From Saturnia japonica (Eukaryota; Arthropoda; Insecta; Lepidoptera; Saturniidae): a stretch of DNA of 64,000 nucleotides. Positions 34,737-45,020 of the stretch are shown one piece after another (position 1 is the stretch's first letter; each line of letters starts with the position of its first letter). The stretch lies in assembly GCA_033032175.1 (NCBI GenBank), contig CM065309.1, positions 21,390,001-21,454,000 of the forward strand. The letters are read 5' to 3'. Position numbers and translations under genes: made by a program. Below the pieces are notes generated by a model that worked only from the letters and a program-made list of their open reading frames with translations, made no database searches and was not told the origin of the DNA.

Positions 34737-35122
34737 TCTATATATATAATAACATTGTTTGTCCGACTGTCTATATGTCTGGCTAATGACGTAAATAAGG
34801 CTCGACCGATATACATGAAATTTTGTAAAGAAGGTTTTTGTCATACTGCAAATGATAAGCTAAAATAATTGTCAATAATGTCTTTATTATTCCACAAATG
34901 CTTGGATTTTAGTATTATATACTTACATAATACGTAATTATATACTTCCCGAATACTATCGACAAAATTGTTCGAGGATTAATGAAATTTTAGTTTTTTA
35001 ATTTATTTTCTTTCTAAAGGTAGTTAATTAAACTGTCAATAATACTTCAAGAAGTTATAAAGTTACGAGACAAAAATAATTGTTGCATAAGAAACGCGTG
35101 CGGAGCTGCGGAACACCGCTAG
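34737..35122 (+). mobile_element. Helitron-like nonautonomous element
   Basis: Starts TCTATATATATAATAACATT, a typical 5' start in this group, and ends GTGCGGAGCTGCGGAACACC with CTAG at 35119-35122. The flanking bases are not the canonical A and T, so the ends may be diverged or shifted by a base or two. Confidence 0.45.
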
Positions 35123-35269
35123 CGTACGAACATACATACGAACGTGAATATAGTAGTAGGTATACGAGCTTTTTTAAACTATTAATAAACTAAACACTGT
35201 ACAAATATGTTCAATATAAGGATATAATAAAATAATGAATAAATGTATAAAGCTATGTACAGACATGCG
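35123..35269. other. Short AT-rich spacer
   Basis: AT-rich; no feature seen. Confidence 0.4.
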
Positions 35270-35639
35270 AGCATCTGTGCTCGTCCTTAAGCCGTTCAAG
35301 AGTCTCTCAGCTCGCAAGTCGGGACCTGTCACTCACAACGAGCGGTCCGTACCGCAGCATCTTGACTAATTTCAACGGCGCTTAGCCGCTAAGTGCGCTT
35401 TGTGTACAATGGTAAACAGAAGTCGCGCTCTAATCGAGTAAATAGTGATAACAATACCAAAAATATACAGGAATTGGTACAATAAACATAATATACTTTG
35501 GACCCGGAAGCATTTCGCTCATTGCGATAGAGGAAAAGAAGACGGCTGGTAAAAACCAACGAAAGAATCTGGTTTTACAGTACCTACCATATGTAAGAAA
35601 AAAGATAACTATTTTGACTCACTGTGGGCTCAGGTGAGT
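35270..35639 (+). promoter_or_regulatory. Possible promoter and noncoding first exon
   Basis: From 35270 to about 35445 the base composition rises and CpG becomes common (CTCGTCCTTAAGCCG, GCTCGCAAGTCGGG, CAACGAGCGGTCCGTACCGC), and I find no other copy in the window. At 35631-35639 the sequence CAGGTGAGT is a perfect insect splice donor. Together this resembles the start region of a host gene read to the right, with a 5' untranslated exon ending at 35633. No TATA box or start codon can be tied to it. It could also be a repeat without a second copy here. Confidence 0.25.
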
Positions 35640-36758
35640 TAGTTTTGCTTAAGCTAATACTGATTTACTCACTTTGGACGCTCGCGTGTCTGTATCTAAC
35701 TATGTGATAAAGCACCAGGTACAGCGTCCGCGTTCGCACTGTTTCGCCACTGTTTATTTTGCCCTAAATTGCCTTTACAGCTTCGCCAAAACCGTGGCGA
35801 AGGCAGAAGGTCCTGTGCCAAAAATCGCTACTTTTTACCAGTATCCCTTTATCTGTAATGTACTTGTAAACATCTACATATATACCTATATAAATGGATG
35901 TCTGTATGTATGTTCTCTATAGAGTCCAAAACGGCTGGATCGATTTTGATGACATTTACAGGTAACCTTCATATTAGCCCAATAGGTGACCATGAAAAGT
36001 TTTATAGCGATCGGTTAAAAAAAAAAATTCGGGCCCACAGCAACTGGTGACCGGGTCTACTAATCATAATTTTATTAAACCATTTGATAACTATAACTTA
36101 TAACAAACCTTCCATATTTGGAAAATTTTTAAAGCAATGGTAATGTCAAAGAACGTGGACTGATTCTAAAATAAGCTTGAATTTTCGTTGAAAATAAATC
36201 TTACCATATATTTTAATAATAAATAATAATAATAATAATAAATACCTGTTCATAACTACCTATTAATGTTTTTCATCAAATATTCCTGAGAGTGAATCCA
36301 CATGAAGGTTCATTTTGCCGTGTTCTTGTCAGTTAACAATGTCAATATCAAATGCGATTTCGGCTCCGTTTCACTCGAATTTTTCTGAATAGCGTATTGA
36401 AGATATGCAAAAACCATGTTACCTTTTCTTCGGATTTAAAAGAAATCCCTATGAATGAAGACGGAAGGATATCATGTCCCCTTACTTGTGAAGCGTGGGT
36501 TTCTTGAATCGGTTAAATAATAATTTTAAAAAAATAAGTTCCATCAGGTCAGTTTTTTTTTTGTGTTTAGCTATGCACCGTTTTCGTATATATGTTTAAT
36601 CGTGTTCAAGGTTATGTTTCAATAAACTGGTGTCGTTTTGGTTATTTCATAACATCGAGAAATCTTTCCATTTTATGTTAAGCGAGAATGTGTGTTTTAA
36701 ATAAAGAACACGAATTAAGAAAAATAATAAGCCCAGGTGTTTCGGCTTCGTGCAAAAA
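35640..36758. other. AT-rich region with small repeats
   Basis: An 82-codon frame at 35674-35922 starts from a non-ATG codon and ends in Tyr/Ile-rich low complexity; I do not consider it a gene. A Helitron-like scrap (AAAACGGCTGGATCGATTTT) is at 35925-36070 and an AAT trinucleotide repeat at about 36210-36240. Confidence 0.45.
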
Positions 36759-36791
36759 TGTTCGCTTTAGGACTATTGCACAAACTGGCGG
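36759..36791 (+). CDS. Possible first coding exon (signal peptide start)
   Basis: ATG in the context CAAAAATG opens 11 codons of mostly hydrophobic residues (MFALGLLHKLA) and stops at a GGTATGT splice donor (GT at 36792-36793). Insect secreted and cuticular proteins often have a first coding exon that ends inside the signal peptide, which is why I list this. No second exon is visible downstream in the window. The evidence is a short motif only. Confidence 0.2.
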
Positions 36792-36799
36792 TATGTATT

Positions 36800-37640
36800 A
36801 TTTGATTTAATTTTTGGATCAATGCTCGCAGCTTTGTAACAATTAATACAGCATTATGATCTTTATGTCTATAATTAATCGAATTTATCGAAGAAAATCT
36901 AAATACTTTTGTAACGAAATAATATGAATTTATCTTTCAATGTATTTTGAGATTTTTAAATAATATTGCATGCCAATGTAAATGTTTTAGTAATGTCTAC
37001 TGAAACCTATATTAAACTGATTTTTGATTTAAATTATTTGCTAAATACTATTGTCACTAATAAATTAATATTATTTTTATAACTTTGCATAATACCGTTA
37101 GGTGTCGTAACTATGAGTGCAAATACTCGCTATTACACGATTACACCGACATTTCGTTTCAGCTTCAAAGCTAATTTGAATAAAATATTTGTTATTGTTG
37201 CAGGAATGAATTTACTATGCAATTCAATTATGTTGGCTCAGTAGGTATCTAAATAAATTTTTCTCAAGTGACGGGCAGTCTGTCTCGAAGTGTATGGGAT
37301 ATGATTGTATATGTAGTGTACAGTTGGGAGATGTATATATTACAGCACATAATATGTTGATTATTCTTATGAAGGTACGATTATTTAGTTTAACTAATTT
37401 TAAATTTTTGTTGTGATATAATTCGTCCGTGAGGTTGTACATGCCTACAGGCCCTGTCAGAATATCAGCACTCCAGTGCTTGCGCTTGTAGGCCTGCAGC
37501 ATTATGCCGAGACAGGGATCTATTCGACCCCATGCAACATTTTATTTATGATGTAAATTTGTTTGTTTTGTTTTTATTTAAACATTTATTTGTTATTGTC
37601 GTATAAATGCGTTTTCTTTCTTTCTTTCTATTAAGAATTA
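36800..37640. other. AT-rich region with unidentified low-AT stretch
   Basis: The minus-strand stretch 37224-37502 (92 codons, MLQAYKRKHWSADILTGPVG at its start) is less AT-rich and may be part of a dispersed repeat, but I cannot name it. A TTTC microsatellite lies at 37613-37628 just before the mariner. Confidence 0.45.
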
Positions 37641-37643
37641 CTA

Positions 37644-38777
37644 CTCTGTCAAAAAAGTATCGGGAACAGATCAATTTACACAAAATATTAGTTATTCATC
37701 CAAAATTATTTTATTGCCTCCAAAGTATGCTCCTTCAGAAAACATACACTTATGCCAACGAATAATACAATCATCGAAACGTTTTTGAAATGCTTTTTCC
37801 GGAATTTAGCTTAGTTCTCTTCGCGAATTTACCTTTATATATTCTACCGAATGAAAACGTGCGCAACAAAGTGGTAATTTGAGTTTAGAAAAAAGAAAGG
37901 AGTCGGCTGAAGCCATATCTGGTGAATAAGGCGCATTATCGTGGTGAATAATGCTAGAATTATCTTTCCACAAATCTGGCCTTTTTCGTCGAATTCGCTC
38001 TCATAAACCCCAGATAACGCTCTAATAATATACCTTATTTACCGTTTGACCTTCCGGTAAGAATATCGAGTGCACAACTCGCCGATATTCAAAGAAAACA
38101 GTCAACATGACTTGAACTTTTGATCAACTATGGCGTGATTTTTTCGGTTTCGGTTCAGTTGGAATGCGCCACTTCGAAGCTTGTTGACTAGTTTGCATGT
38201 CTAACTCGTAAACCCACGTCTCGTTACCACTAACCATGCGTTTCTCGAACGCTGGGTCAGAATTGAATCGTTCTAGCATGTCCTTAGCGACTCTTATGCG
38301 ATTAAGTTTTTGAAAACATAATTCAGCGGCTATCTCTCTCAAACTTCAATGAGGATTTTCAGTCTCGATTTCCTTCACTTTTGCCATGTTAACTTCAGTG
38401 TTAAACATTGATGGGCTACCAGGGCGAGGCAAATCTTCCAGCATATCTCGATCGCTTTTGAACGCTTTGTACCACTCATAAGCACGTGTTTTTGATAAAG
38501 TCGATTCACCGTAAGCCTTCTGTAAACATGTTCAGTGTCTCCGAACACGAAATTCCATTGGTGATGCAAAATTTAAGACAAACACTTTGTTCGATGTTTT
38601 TGTTCATTATGAAATTCGCAATACACACTAGATATGATCTAACTAAAAACAACACTGCAAACTTCGCGCTAAAATGAAAAAAAAAAACAGTTGCGCCATT
38701 CTAACAACAAAAAAATCACAAAATAAATATTTGGGAACATAAACAAATCATTCATTCCCCATACTTTTTTGAGAATG
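37644..38777 (-). mobile_element. mariner element, decayed and internally shortened
   Basis: 1134 bp bounded by imperfect inverted repeats: CTCTGTCAAAAAAGTATCGG at the left and the complement of a CATTCTCAAAAAAGTATGGG at the right, each next to the TA target. The transposase reads on the minus strand in several broken frames. The piece at 38124-38342 gives VAKDMLERFNSDPAFEKRMV and SGNETWVYELDMQTSQQ, a mariner core. The first catalytic aspartate of the usual GDETW is N here. A later segment (near 37950, IIHHDNAP) keeps the second catalytic region but runs into a deletion joining it directly to YSPD. Autonomous mariners are about 1.3 kb, so some 150-200 bp are lost. The N-terminal helix-turn-helix part at 38375-38600 has frameshifts. 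Confidence 0.85.
38124..38342 (-). pseudogene. mariner transposase fragment
   Basis: A 72-codon open piece of the central transposase. Includes the WVYELDMQTSQQASKWR segment and ends PKPKKSRHS at a stop where intact relatives continue. The D to N change in the first catalytic position and the stops make it non-functional. Confidence 0.8.
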
Positions 38778-39184
38778 TATTGATTTCATAATCAAGTTAG
38801 TTCACATGTTAGAATTTTTATATAGAGTATGTACCATCACGAAATGGTGACATTTTCATTAAAACTATCGTAATCGGTAGGGTTTTCACACAAAACCATA
38901 AAAGTAACATTAGACATATATTACTAGTTTCGATTCTCTCTCCTCAATAACTAACACTACTACATAGTACATAACTTAGTAATTTCATTACTGATGATAT
39001 CAGGTTATATAAATCGTTTTTAGAGAGTTGCCTCTATCGATATCGATTTTCGGGCTCAGTGGTCGGGTAACTCTACTTGTTTACTGACCTGTTCCGACCA
39101 CCGGTTTGCGCAACTTCCTCTTGGCCGTATTTCTTCCAACTTTCCGGTTAACAGGAAGTTTTAAATATTAAGGGATTTTAAGCG
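38778..39184. other. AT-rich region, no feature seen
   Basis: AT-rich; a slightly GC-richer patch at 39050-39150 (GTGGTCGGGTAACTC and TTCCGACCACCGG form a possible stem) is the only structure. Confidence 0.4.
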
Positions 39185-39455
39185 AAGTAGAGTACAGAGA
39201 AATTTGTTTGCAGATTTCTCTCTACTTGAAGCAGCCCAACTGGTGGAATACCCCCACTAAATAGAAAATCTCTGCTAAATAACTTTGTGTTTTGTTTCTA
39301 CGGTGAATAGGGTTTCCAGAGCTCCTTGTGGTTAGGACATTCAAGGGTTCAAGATCGGTAACGCGCTAGTGATACTTATGATATTACAAGTGTTCATAGG
39401 CTACAGTAGCCGCTTACATCAGGCGAGCCGTATGCTTGTTTGTTAATATAAAATA
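39185..39455 (-). repeat. Interspersed repeat F5, minus copy
   Basis: Runs from TCTCTCTACTTGAAGCAGCC through AATACCCCCACTAAATAGAA, CCAGAGCTCCTTG, GCGCTAGTGATACTTATGAT to GCCGCTTACATCAGGCGAGC and CGTATGCTTGTTTG. It is the reverse complement of the copies at 4560 and 18600. Confidence 0.65.
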
Positions 39456-40089
39456 ATATCTGACATCGCAGTATTCGGGATATACAAACCGCTGGCAGCC
39501 TATGTGTTGTCTTCAGTCGCAATTATTTTAATGTGTATACGTTCGCATAACACGTCGATGCGAAAGGTCTTTCTTGGAATTTAAGTCCAAATAATAATTT
39601 GTCTTCTAATTATTTCACCTCTATATAATATTGTTGAAACTATTTTCAGTAGAATGACATCGAAATAACACAAAATAACTAGGAGTAATTTAAGTTAGTC
39701 AAATGAAACAAAATAAGAACTTGACATACACCAACTGAATGTCAAAAGTCTTACATTTGTCGAACGTTAACCCACGACCACGGCCACATATATATCTAAA
39801 TAGAATTTACGATTACGCCACATCATCTCCTTTTACATAATTTAAACTGATTGGGCATCAAATATTTATCATATATGTTTACAGAACCAAATCATTTGAC
39901 AGAGTTATGGTTCGTTTAGCCGGGCTTGTGATAATTGTGAACGGCTTTGATGAATTTAATCGGCGTCGCGCTAAGGTTTATACATATATTTAAGATCATC
40001 TTTAGCTAATTCTGATAGTGCTTTTCTATTGTAGCTTTGTAACGTGACAAAGTTACGGCACTGTACCTGGTAGATATAATTATATAATC
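39456..40089. other. AT-rich region, no feature seen
   Basis: No gene or recognised repeat. Confidence 0.45.
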
Positions 40090-40345
40090 CAAAGACGATG
40101 GCGATCAATGAGAGATGTTCAATCCGTCGCTAGTCGTCAGTCGATTCTGTTATTTCGGCCAGCTCAAATGTCTCTTCACATTATGCTTAAAAGGTACAAT
40201 TCTAAAAAGTTAAAACAAAAATATGACATAGCAAACTTCTTTATACACACCTAGATGGAGCTTACCGTAAAAAAACTTTGGCTTTAGAGCCCAACGCGTG
40301 TGGTCTGTTAAGGTTTTCATCTCAATAAATGTAAATTCTTGTTTA
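40090..40345 (-). pseudogene. Degraded LINE 3' segment
   Basis: Parallels the better-preserved LINE end at 60900-61281: TCTCTTCACATTATGCTTAA, AAAAACTTTGGCTTTAGAGC and CCCAACGCGTGTGGTCTG match that copy's order (CTCTTCACGTTACGCTTAAA ... CCCAGCGCGTGTAGTTCTG). No usable frame remains. Confidence 0.5.
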
Positions 40346-41932
40346 TTGTGGGGCAAAAATCAGTAATCCCCTTTACGTGGCATTGCCTCGTATGCAACAT
40401 TGGGTAAATTTATTATATATTTTGAAAAAGAGAAAACATTTACCCGTTTGGAAGACGGGGACTAATTAGCGTAAGTCTATAAATGAAAATATCAAATTAC
40501 ATTGCCCTATAACGTTAACTCGTTTACGTTTTAATTAACAGTAAAGTTTTAATTAACCAACTGGTATAAGTCCAATTCTGAAAACGATAAATAGTTTTCT
40601 GTACATTTATTCTATTTAATTAATAAAGTTTTTAGCGCCTTTTTTGTTGTCTGTTGATCCAAGCGGGACTTTTATGATCTGTTTAATGTTTTTATTCAGT
40701 CAAATCGACACACGATAATCACACTGCTCAAATATCATTAATTAAATTTTAATAGTTTAGTTGTTTGTTACCTTTGAATCTGTTTTCTGTTCTGTATTTT
40801 GTTACTCGTATTTACACACTACACTTTTTATTATAATAGCACTAAGCAATGTCCTCTGTCTATTTTTCTTTACTTGTTTTAGTGTTTATTATGTAAGTGT
40901 TCAAATAAATAAATATCTGAGCGCACATAAACTAAGTCGTGATTGTTTCATATATGAAGAGTCCTCTCGTATCGTATAAATAATCCATACTAATATTATA
41001 ACTGTGAAACTAACTCTGTCTGTCTGTTATGTTTTCACGCCTAGACCGCTGAACCAATTTTGATGAATTGTGATATAGAGATAGATTGGACCTTGGGAAA
41101 GGATATAGGGTACTTTTTGTAGCGAAAATAAAACTTTAAGGGTACAAAATAGAGGATGAAAGTATCTATGAACAAAATATGGGAACACCAAATACGCATG
41201 CGCGATAATGGTGGAATGACATAGGCTGCCATACCAACCAGTTTGTTGATTGTCAATCTGGCTTGTTGATTAATTGATAGTGTTATACTTAATAACAAAT
41301 GTATTGTATTTCTAATAATTACCTATTAAATGATAGTCCAGTATACTTTCTAAGATTGGCTGAAGAGTATATAAAGTGTTTAACTCGCAGTACGGTATAA
41401 TTGCTCTTTTATTTTATGATAGGAATATGACGTGCGCTGTCAATCGCGGCTCGCGGAAGTTTAGATATTCTAAGCGATATATGTACCTATTGTAAATTAT
41501 CTGGATTATACAGTTTTGGTACAATATAATTATTTCATTGTGTTTTTCCACATGTGTTGAAAATAAAACTTGGGTGAAAGTTTGTATGAAGAACCCATTC
41601 ATATTTATGCTTTTGGTAAGAAAGGAATAAAAGGGGTTTCACGTTTTTCAAATAACCTTCCCGTAGGCCGGTACAGTAAGGTATGATTTTAATTATTTTT
41701 GAAGTTTTATTGGGACGGTTAATGTGTTGGACTCATATTGTTATATAATGTCAATACCATACAAACAGTAGTAATCCCAACTTGATTTTCTTTTAGTTTG
41801 TCACATTCTGAAATCAGCTGGTGCATATGCAGTAATATAGCGGGGTGGTAGGGATTGCGAAAAATACACATAATGTTAAACCCATCTATGATTTTCTTTT
41901 GTTTTTTTTTTGGTGTTATATAAATATAGCTA
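40346..41932. other. AT-rich region with a Helitron-like 5' scrap
   Basis: TCCATACTAATATTATAACT after an A at 40984 looks like a 5' end of the Helitron-like group, followed by an accgattttga-type segment in the next 150 bp; no 3' end is found. Frames of 60-85 codons are random-looking. Confidence 0.45.
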
Positions 41933-42719
41933 TCTATATTAATAAATCTAGTACATTTAATATTTTTCTAAAATTTCCCGATACGCATATTATATGAACG
42001 ACACTGATCACGAATATGCCATTAATTTTTTTTGTCCGTCAGTCTGTCTCTTTGTATGTCCGGATTTAACTCAAAAACGGCTTGACCGAATCTTATGAAA
42101 TGTTATACACGGGATACTTATATTATTGGTCAGTTAATAGGGTATAAGAAATTGCAATATTACTTTTAGATAATGTAACAAAAAATTATTAAAAAAAAAT
42201 TTCGTTGATTTAATTATGTACACAGGAATTATAAGTCATTACAAGAATGATTTGTAATGAGAGTTATCAATAACACTTTTAGGAACCGTAAAAAAAGGAA
42301 TTTTCAAAAAATTTAAATTTTATTAATTCTTAACCGATTTTGGTGAAATTTTATACACAGAAAGTCTAACTATTTACATAATTAATAGGCAATAAGAATT
42401 GTCAATATTACTTCTAGAATTAAAAAAAATAATCAAAAAGATTAATTTTCATCAATTCTCAATCGATTCTGATCAAATCTTGTAGACGGGAAACATACAT
42501 TATACCTAATAATTGAGAGGCTATAAGAATTAATAATGCATTAGAAATTATACATTAGAATAATAGTTTTCAACCGATTTTGATGAAAATTTTAAACGGG
42601 ACATGCCACTCCTCAATTGATACGGCATATGAATTGTCAACAATACGAGTAAAAATAAAGGGATTTAAATTATTATTGCGTAGTAACAAACGCGTGCGGA
42701 GCCGTGGGCACACTGCTAG
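41933..42719 (+). mobile_element. Helitron-like element with five internal units
   Basis: Starts TCTATATTAATAAATCTAGT after an A (41932) and ends GTGCGGAGCCGTGGGCACAC with CTAG at 42716-42719 before a T. Inside are five degenerate units about 115-130 bp apart (near 42082, 42206, 42331, 42460, 42573), each with a version of AACCGATTTTGATGAAAT, a TACACGGGA block and a TATAAGAATTGTCAATA block. The same unit occurs once or twice in the 26880-27110 segment. There is no coding content. Confidence 0.6.
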
Positions 42720-44189
42720 TATAATATAATATATTTTTTGTCCAAAAGGTAAGTGAGGAAATCAGAACACTTGATAAGATTACTACGATAAGACTTTCTA
42801 GTAGGTGTTATTCGGAAATAACTAAAAATAATTGATGATTCACGACACAATTTATTTTTAAGTGATTTCCTACAGCAAAAGCTTGAGTCACTGTTGTCGA
42901 AAAAAAAATAGTGAAAAGTAATAAATTTTACGTTTTAGTGATGAATTAAACAGTCGCCTCCGATTTAGACAATCCCCGACGCGGTTAAAAAACCAAAAAG
43001 AAACGGCAATAATTGTTATTGTATTTATTTGTGCATATTTTGAATTCGGATTGTATGCTAGCTAGAAGTCTAGGTAATCTCAGTTGAATCACTCCTAAAC
43101 CTTTCATGCACAATTTCGTCTTCAAAAGTAAAATGCCTTTAAATCCTAGACAGCAAATATTTCTGCACTCATGAAGTGCATCTTCGCTTTTGAAATTTAT
43201 TTTTAGTAAAAGGTAGTTGACTCCTCTTATATTGACATTTGAATTCTTACTGAACGTCAACGATTAATTTCAAGAAATTTAGTTGTTAGTTTAAACACTA
43301 CAAATAAAATAAATCGTAGAAATATGTTTAAGAGTTATTTAATCTAATCGACGCATGGATTGAAATCCTTTTTTAGCAATTAGCACTAACCATATAAAAC
43401 ATGAGTACAATATGCCATATAAGTTCAAATGCAAGCCTTTGTTATCAGTTTTGACTATCTGTTTTTTGCCACTGAAATTTTAAGCTATGTATATGTAAAT
43501 TCATCGAGGACTTTTTTAGAAACAGTCTCAGCGGATAATCTTAAGCTGTATGTCGGTAAGGGATGTTGTAAGTATCCTCCCTTGGTAGTAGGAATATATT
43601 TCTACTATTTGGGGTTGCAAATAGCAACGTAAGAAATATTACAATAATGTTAAATATGGAAATTATCCACAGCGTAGGGAGTATGTGAATAAGATTATTA
43701 TACAACTCAAAAAAGGTTTACTAGAAAGATTCGTTCTATGCCTATCAGTGGATTAACTTGAGCAGCGAATGATGATATCTATATGCGTTATGGGATAACT
43801 GACTGATTGATATATCAACAGATAGCCCAAAGTACTAGGGCAAGAAACTATTGAGGAAATAATTTTGGAACTGTACGAGTGATTACGCTTTAAAATTTAT
43901 GAGGTAAGGTATTTTTTGCAATATCATCGGCCTGAACGTAGATTTATATCAGTGAATATTTGGATCTGTAATAATAGTTCCAGAAGTTTCCCCTTACAAG
44001 AATATTCACAAACTTAACCTCTTTATGGATATAGAAAAAAAAAAAAACGATAAATATTTCTATGGAAAAATAACTGTGTGTGTTTTAAGATTTACAGTAG
44101 TACAGTATATTAATTTGATATATCTCTTTCAATTTTTCTCAGCGTATACTATTTAAGCGCCCGAATTCATTTATCATGGCCAGTTTTTT
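42720..44189. other. AT-rich region, no feature supported
   Basis: A 91-codon minus-strand frame at 42985-43260 (central part with GFKGILLLKTKLCMKGLG) and a 67-codon plus-strand frame at 43429-43632 have no recognised content. No repeats matched elsewhere. Confidence 0.45.
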
Positions 44190-44315
44190 TTCGCTTGGGA
44201 CAGACGTAGTCCAAGTCTCTTCTTATAACATCAGCTACCCGCCAGTGAAAGTCCCGTCAAAATCGGTCCAACTGTTTCGGAGACAGACAGACAGACAAAA
44301 ATTTTATATATGGGT
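44190..44315 (-). repeat. Interspersed repeat F6, minus copy
   Basis: ATAACATCAGCTACCCGCCA, GTGAAAGTCCCGTCAAAATC and GGTCCAACTGTTTCGGAGAC form the reverse complement of the segment at 6095-6260. ACAGACAGACAGACA follows. Confidence 0.6.
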
Positions 44316-44794
44316 ATCGTATATACATAATATCATGTGCATTTAGTAAAAAGCTGTTATTTTTACATCACTTCAATTTACACAAGTTCAACAAAACAAC
44401 TACGATTCTCCTAACGGTCAGTGCCATTTAAAAACAACGGTGATCGTCGCGAAATACTAATTTCCCATTAAGTGTATCTAAATCACCAAACGTAGATAGG
44501 ACAAATATTCGTCTGTCACGCAATAGGTCCCTATTAGCGATTTCTAATTATCCCTAAGAGATCGCAATCCTGAAATATCTATGAATTGTTAATAGCCAAT
44601 CTATTTATACAGGTTTCATTATTTGCATTTATATTGAATTCAGCTTCCAGCTCGCGTACGGACGGTGGACACCGATAAGCATATTTTATTTATCAGGTTT
44701 AAACACGAAGGTGGATCGACATTCAATATAACGAGTTTCACAATGGATAACTAGAGTTATTAAAATGTTAACTACCTATACTTAAAGTGCAATG
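44316..44794. other. AT-rich region, no feature seen
   Basis: No gene or repeat recognised. Confidence 0.4.
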
Positions 44795-45020
44795 AAGCAA
44801 TGACGGCTCAGTTGGTAGCGTGTACGGACTCTGCGTCGATCGATGTGACTTCGAATCCCTGCAATGAGCCTAAGCGCCCGGTGAAGGAAAAAATCGTGAT
44901 GAAATCATAGCATGGTGGTAGAGCTCAAATCTAACTCAAAGCACCAATAGGTATGTTCTGGAAGCTGCACTTGAGAGCCAGTCGTCCACTAGGCTTAGTG
45001 TGCCACTACCTTATAACGAT
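44795..45020 (+). mobile_element. tRNA-derived SINE
   Basis: Carries a polymerase III A box (CGGCTCAGTTGG at 44804-44815) and B box (GACTTCGAATCCC at 44847-44859) spaced as in a tRNA gene. The body that follows (GTGATGAAATCATAGCATGG, GGAAGCTGCACTTGAGAGCC, AGTCGTCCACTAGGCTTAGT) is shared with 8535-8815 (+), 26548-26885 (-) and 47909-48036 (-). This is the copy with the clearest promoter head. A real tRNA gene is excluded because the acceptor stem does not close. Confidence 0.7.

Noticed and set aside
44801..44870. Genuine tRNA gene
   Set aside because: A and B boxes are present but the acceptor stem does not pair, and the body recurs as a SINE elsewhere.
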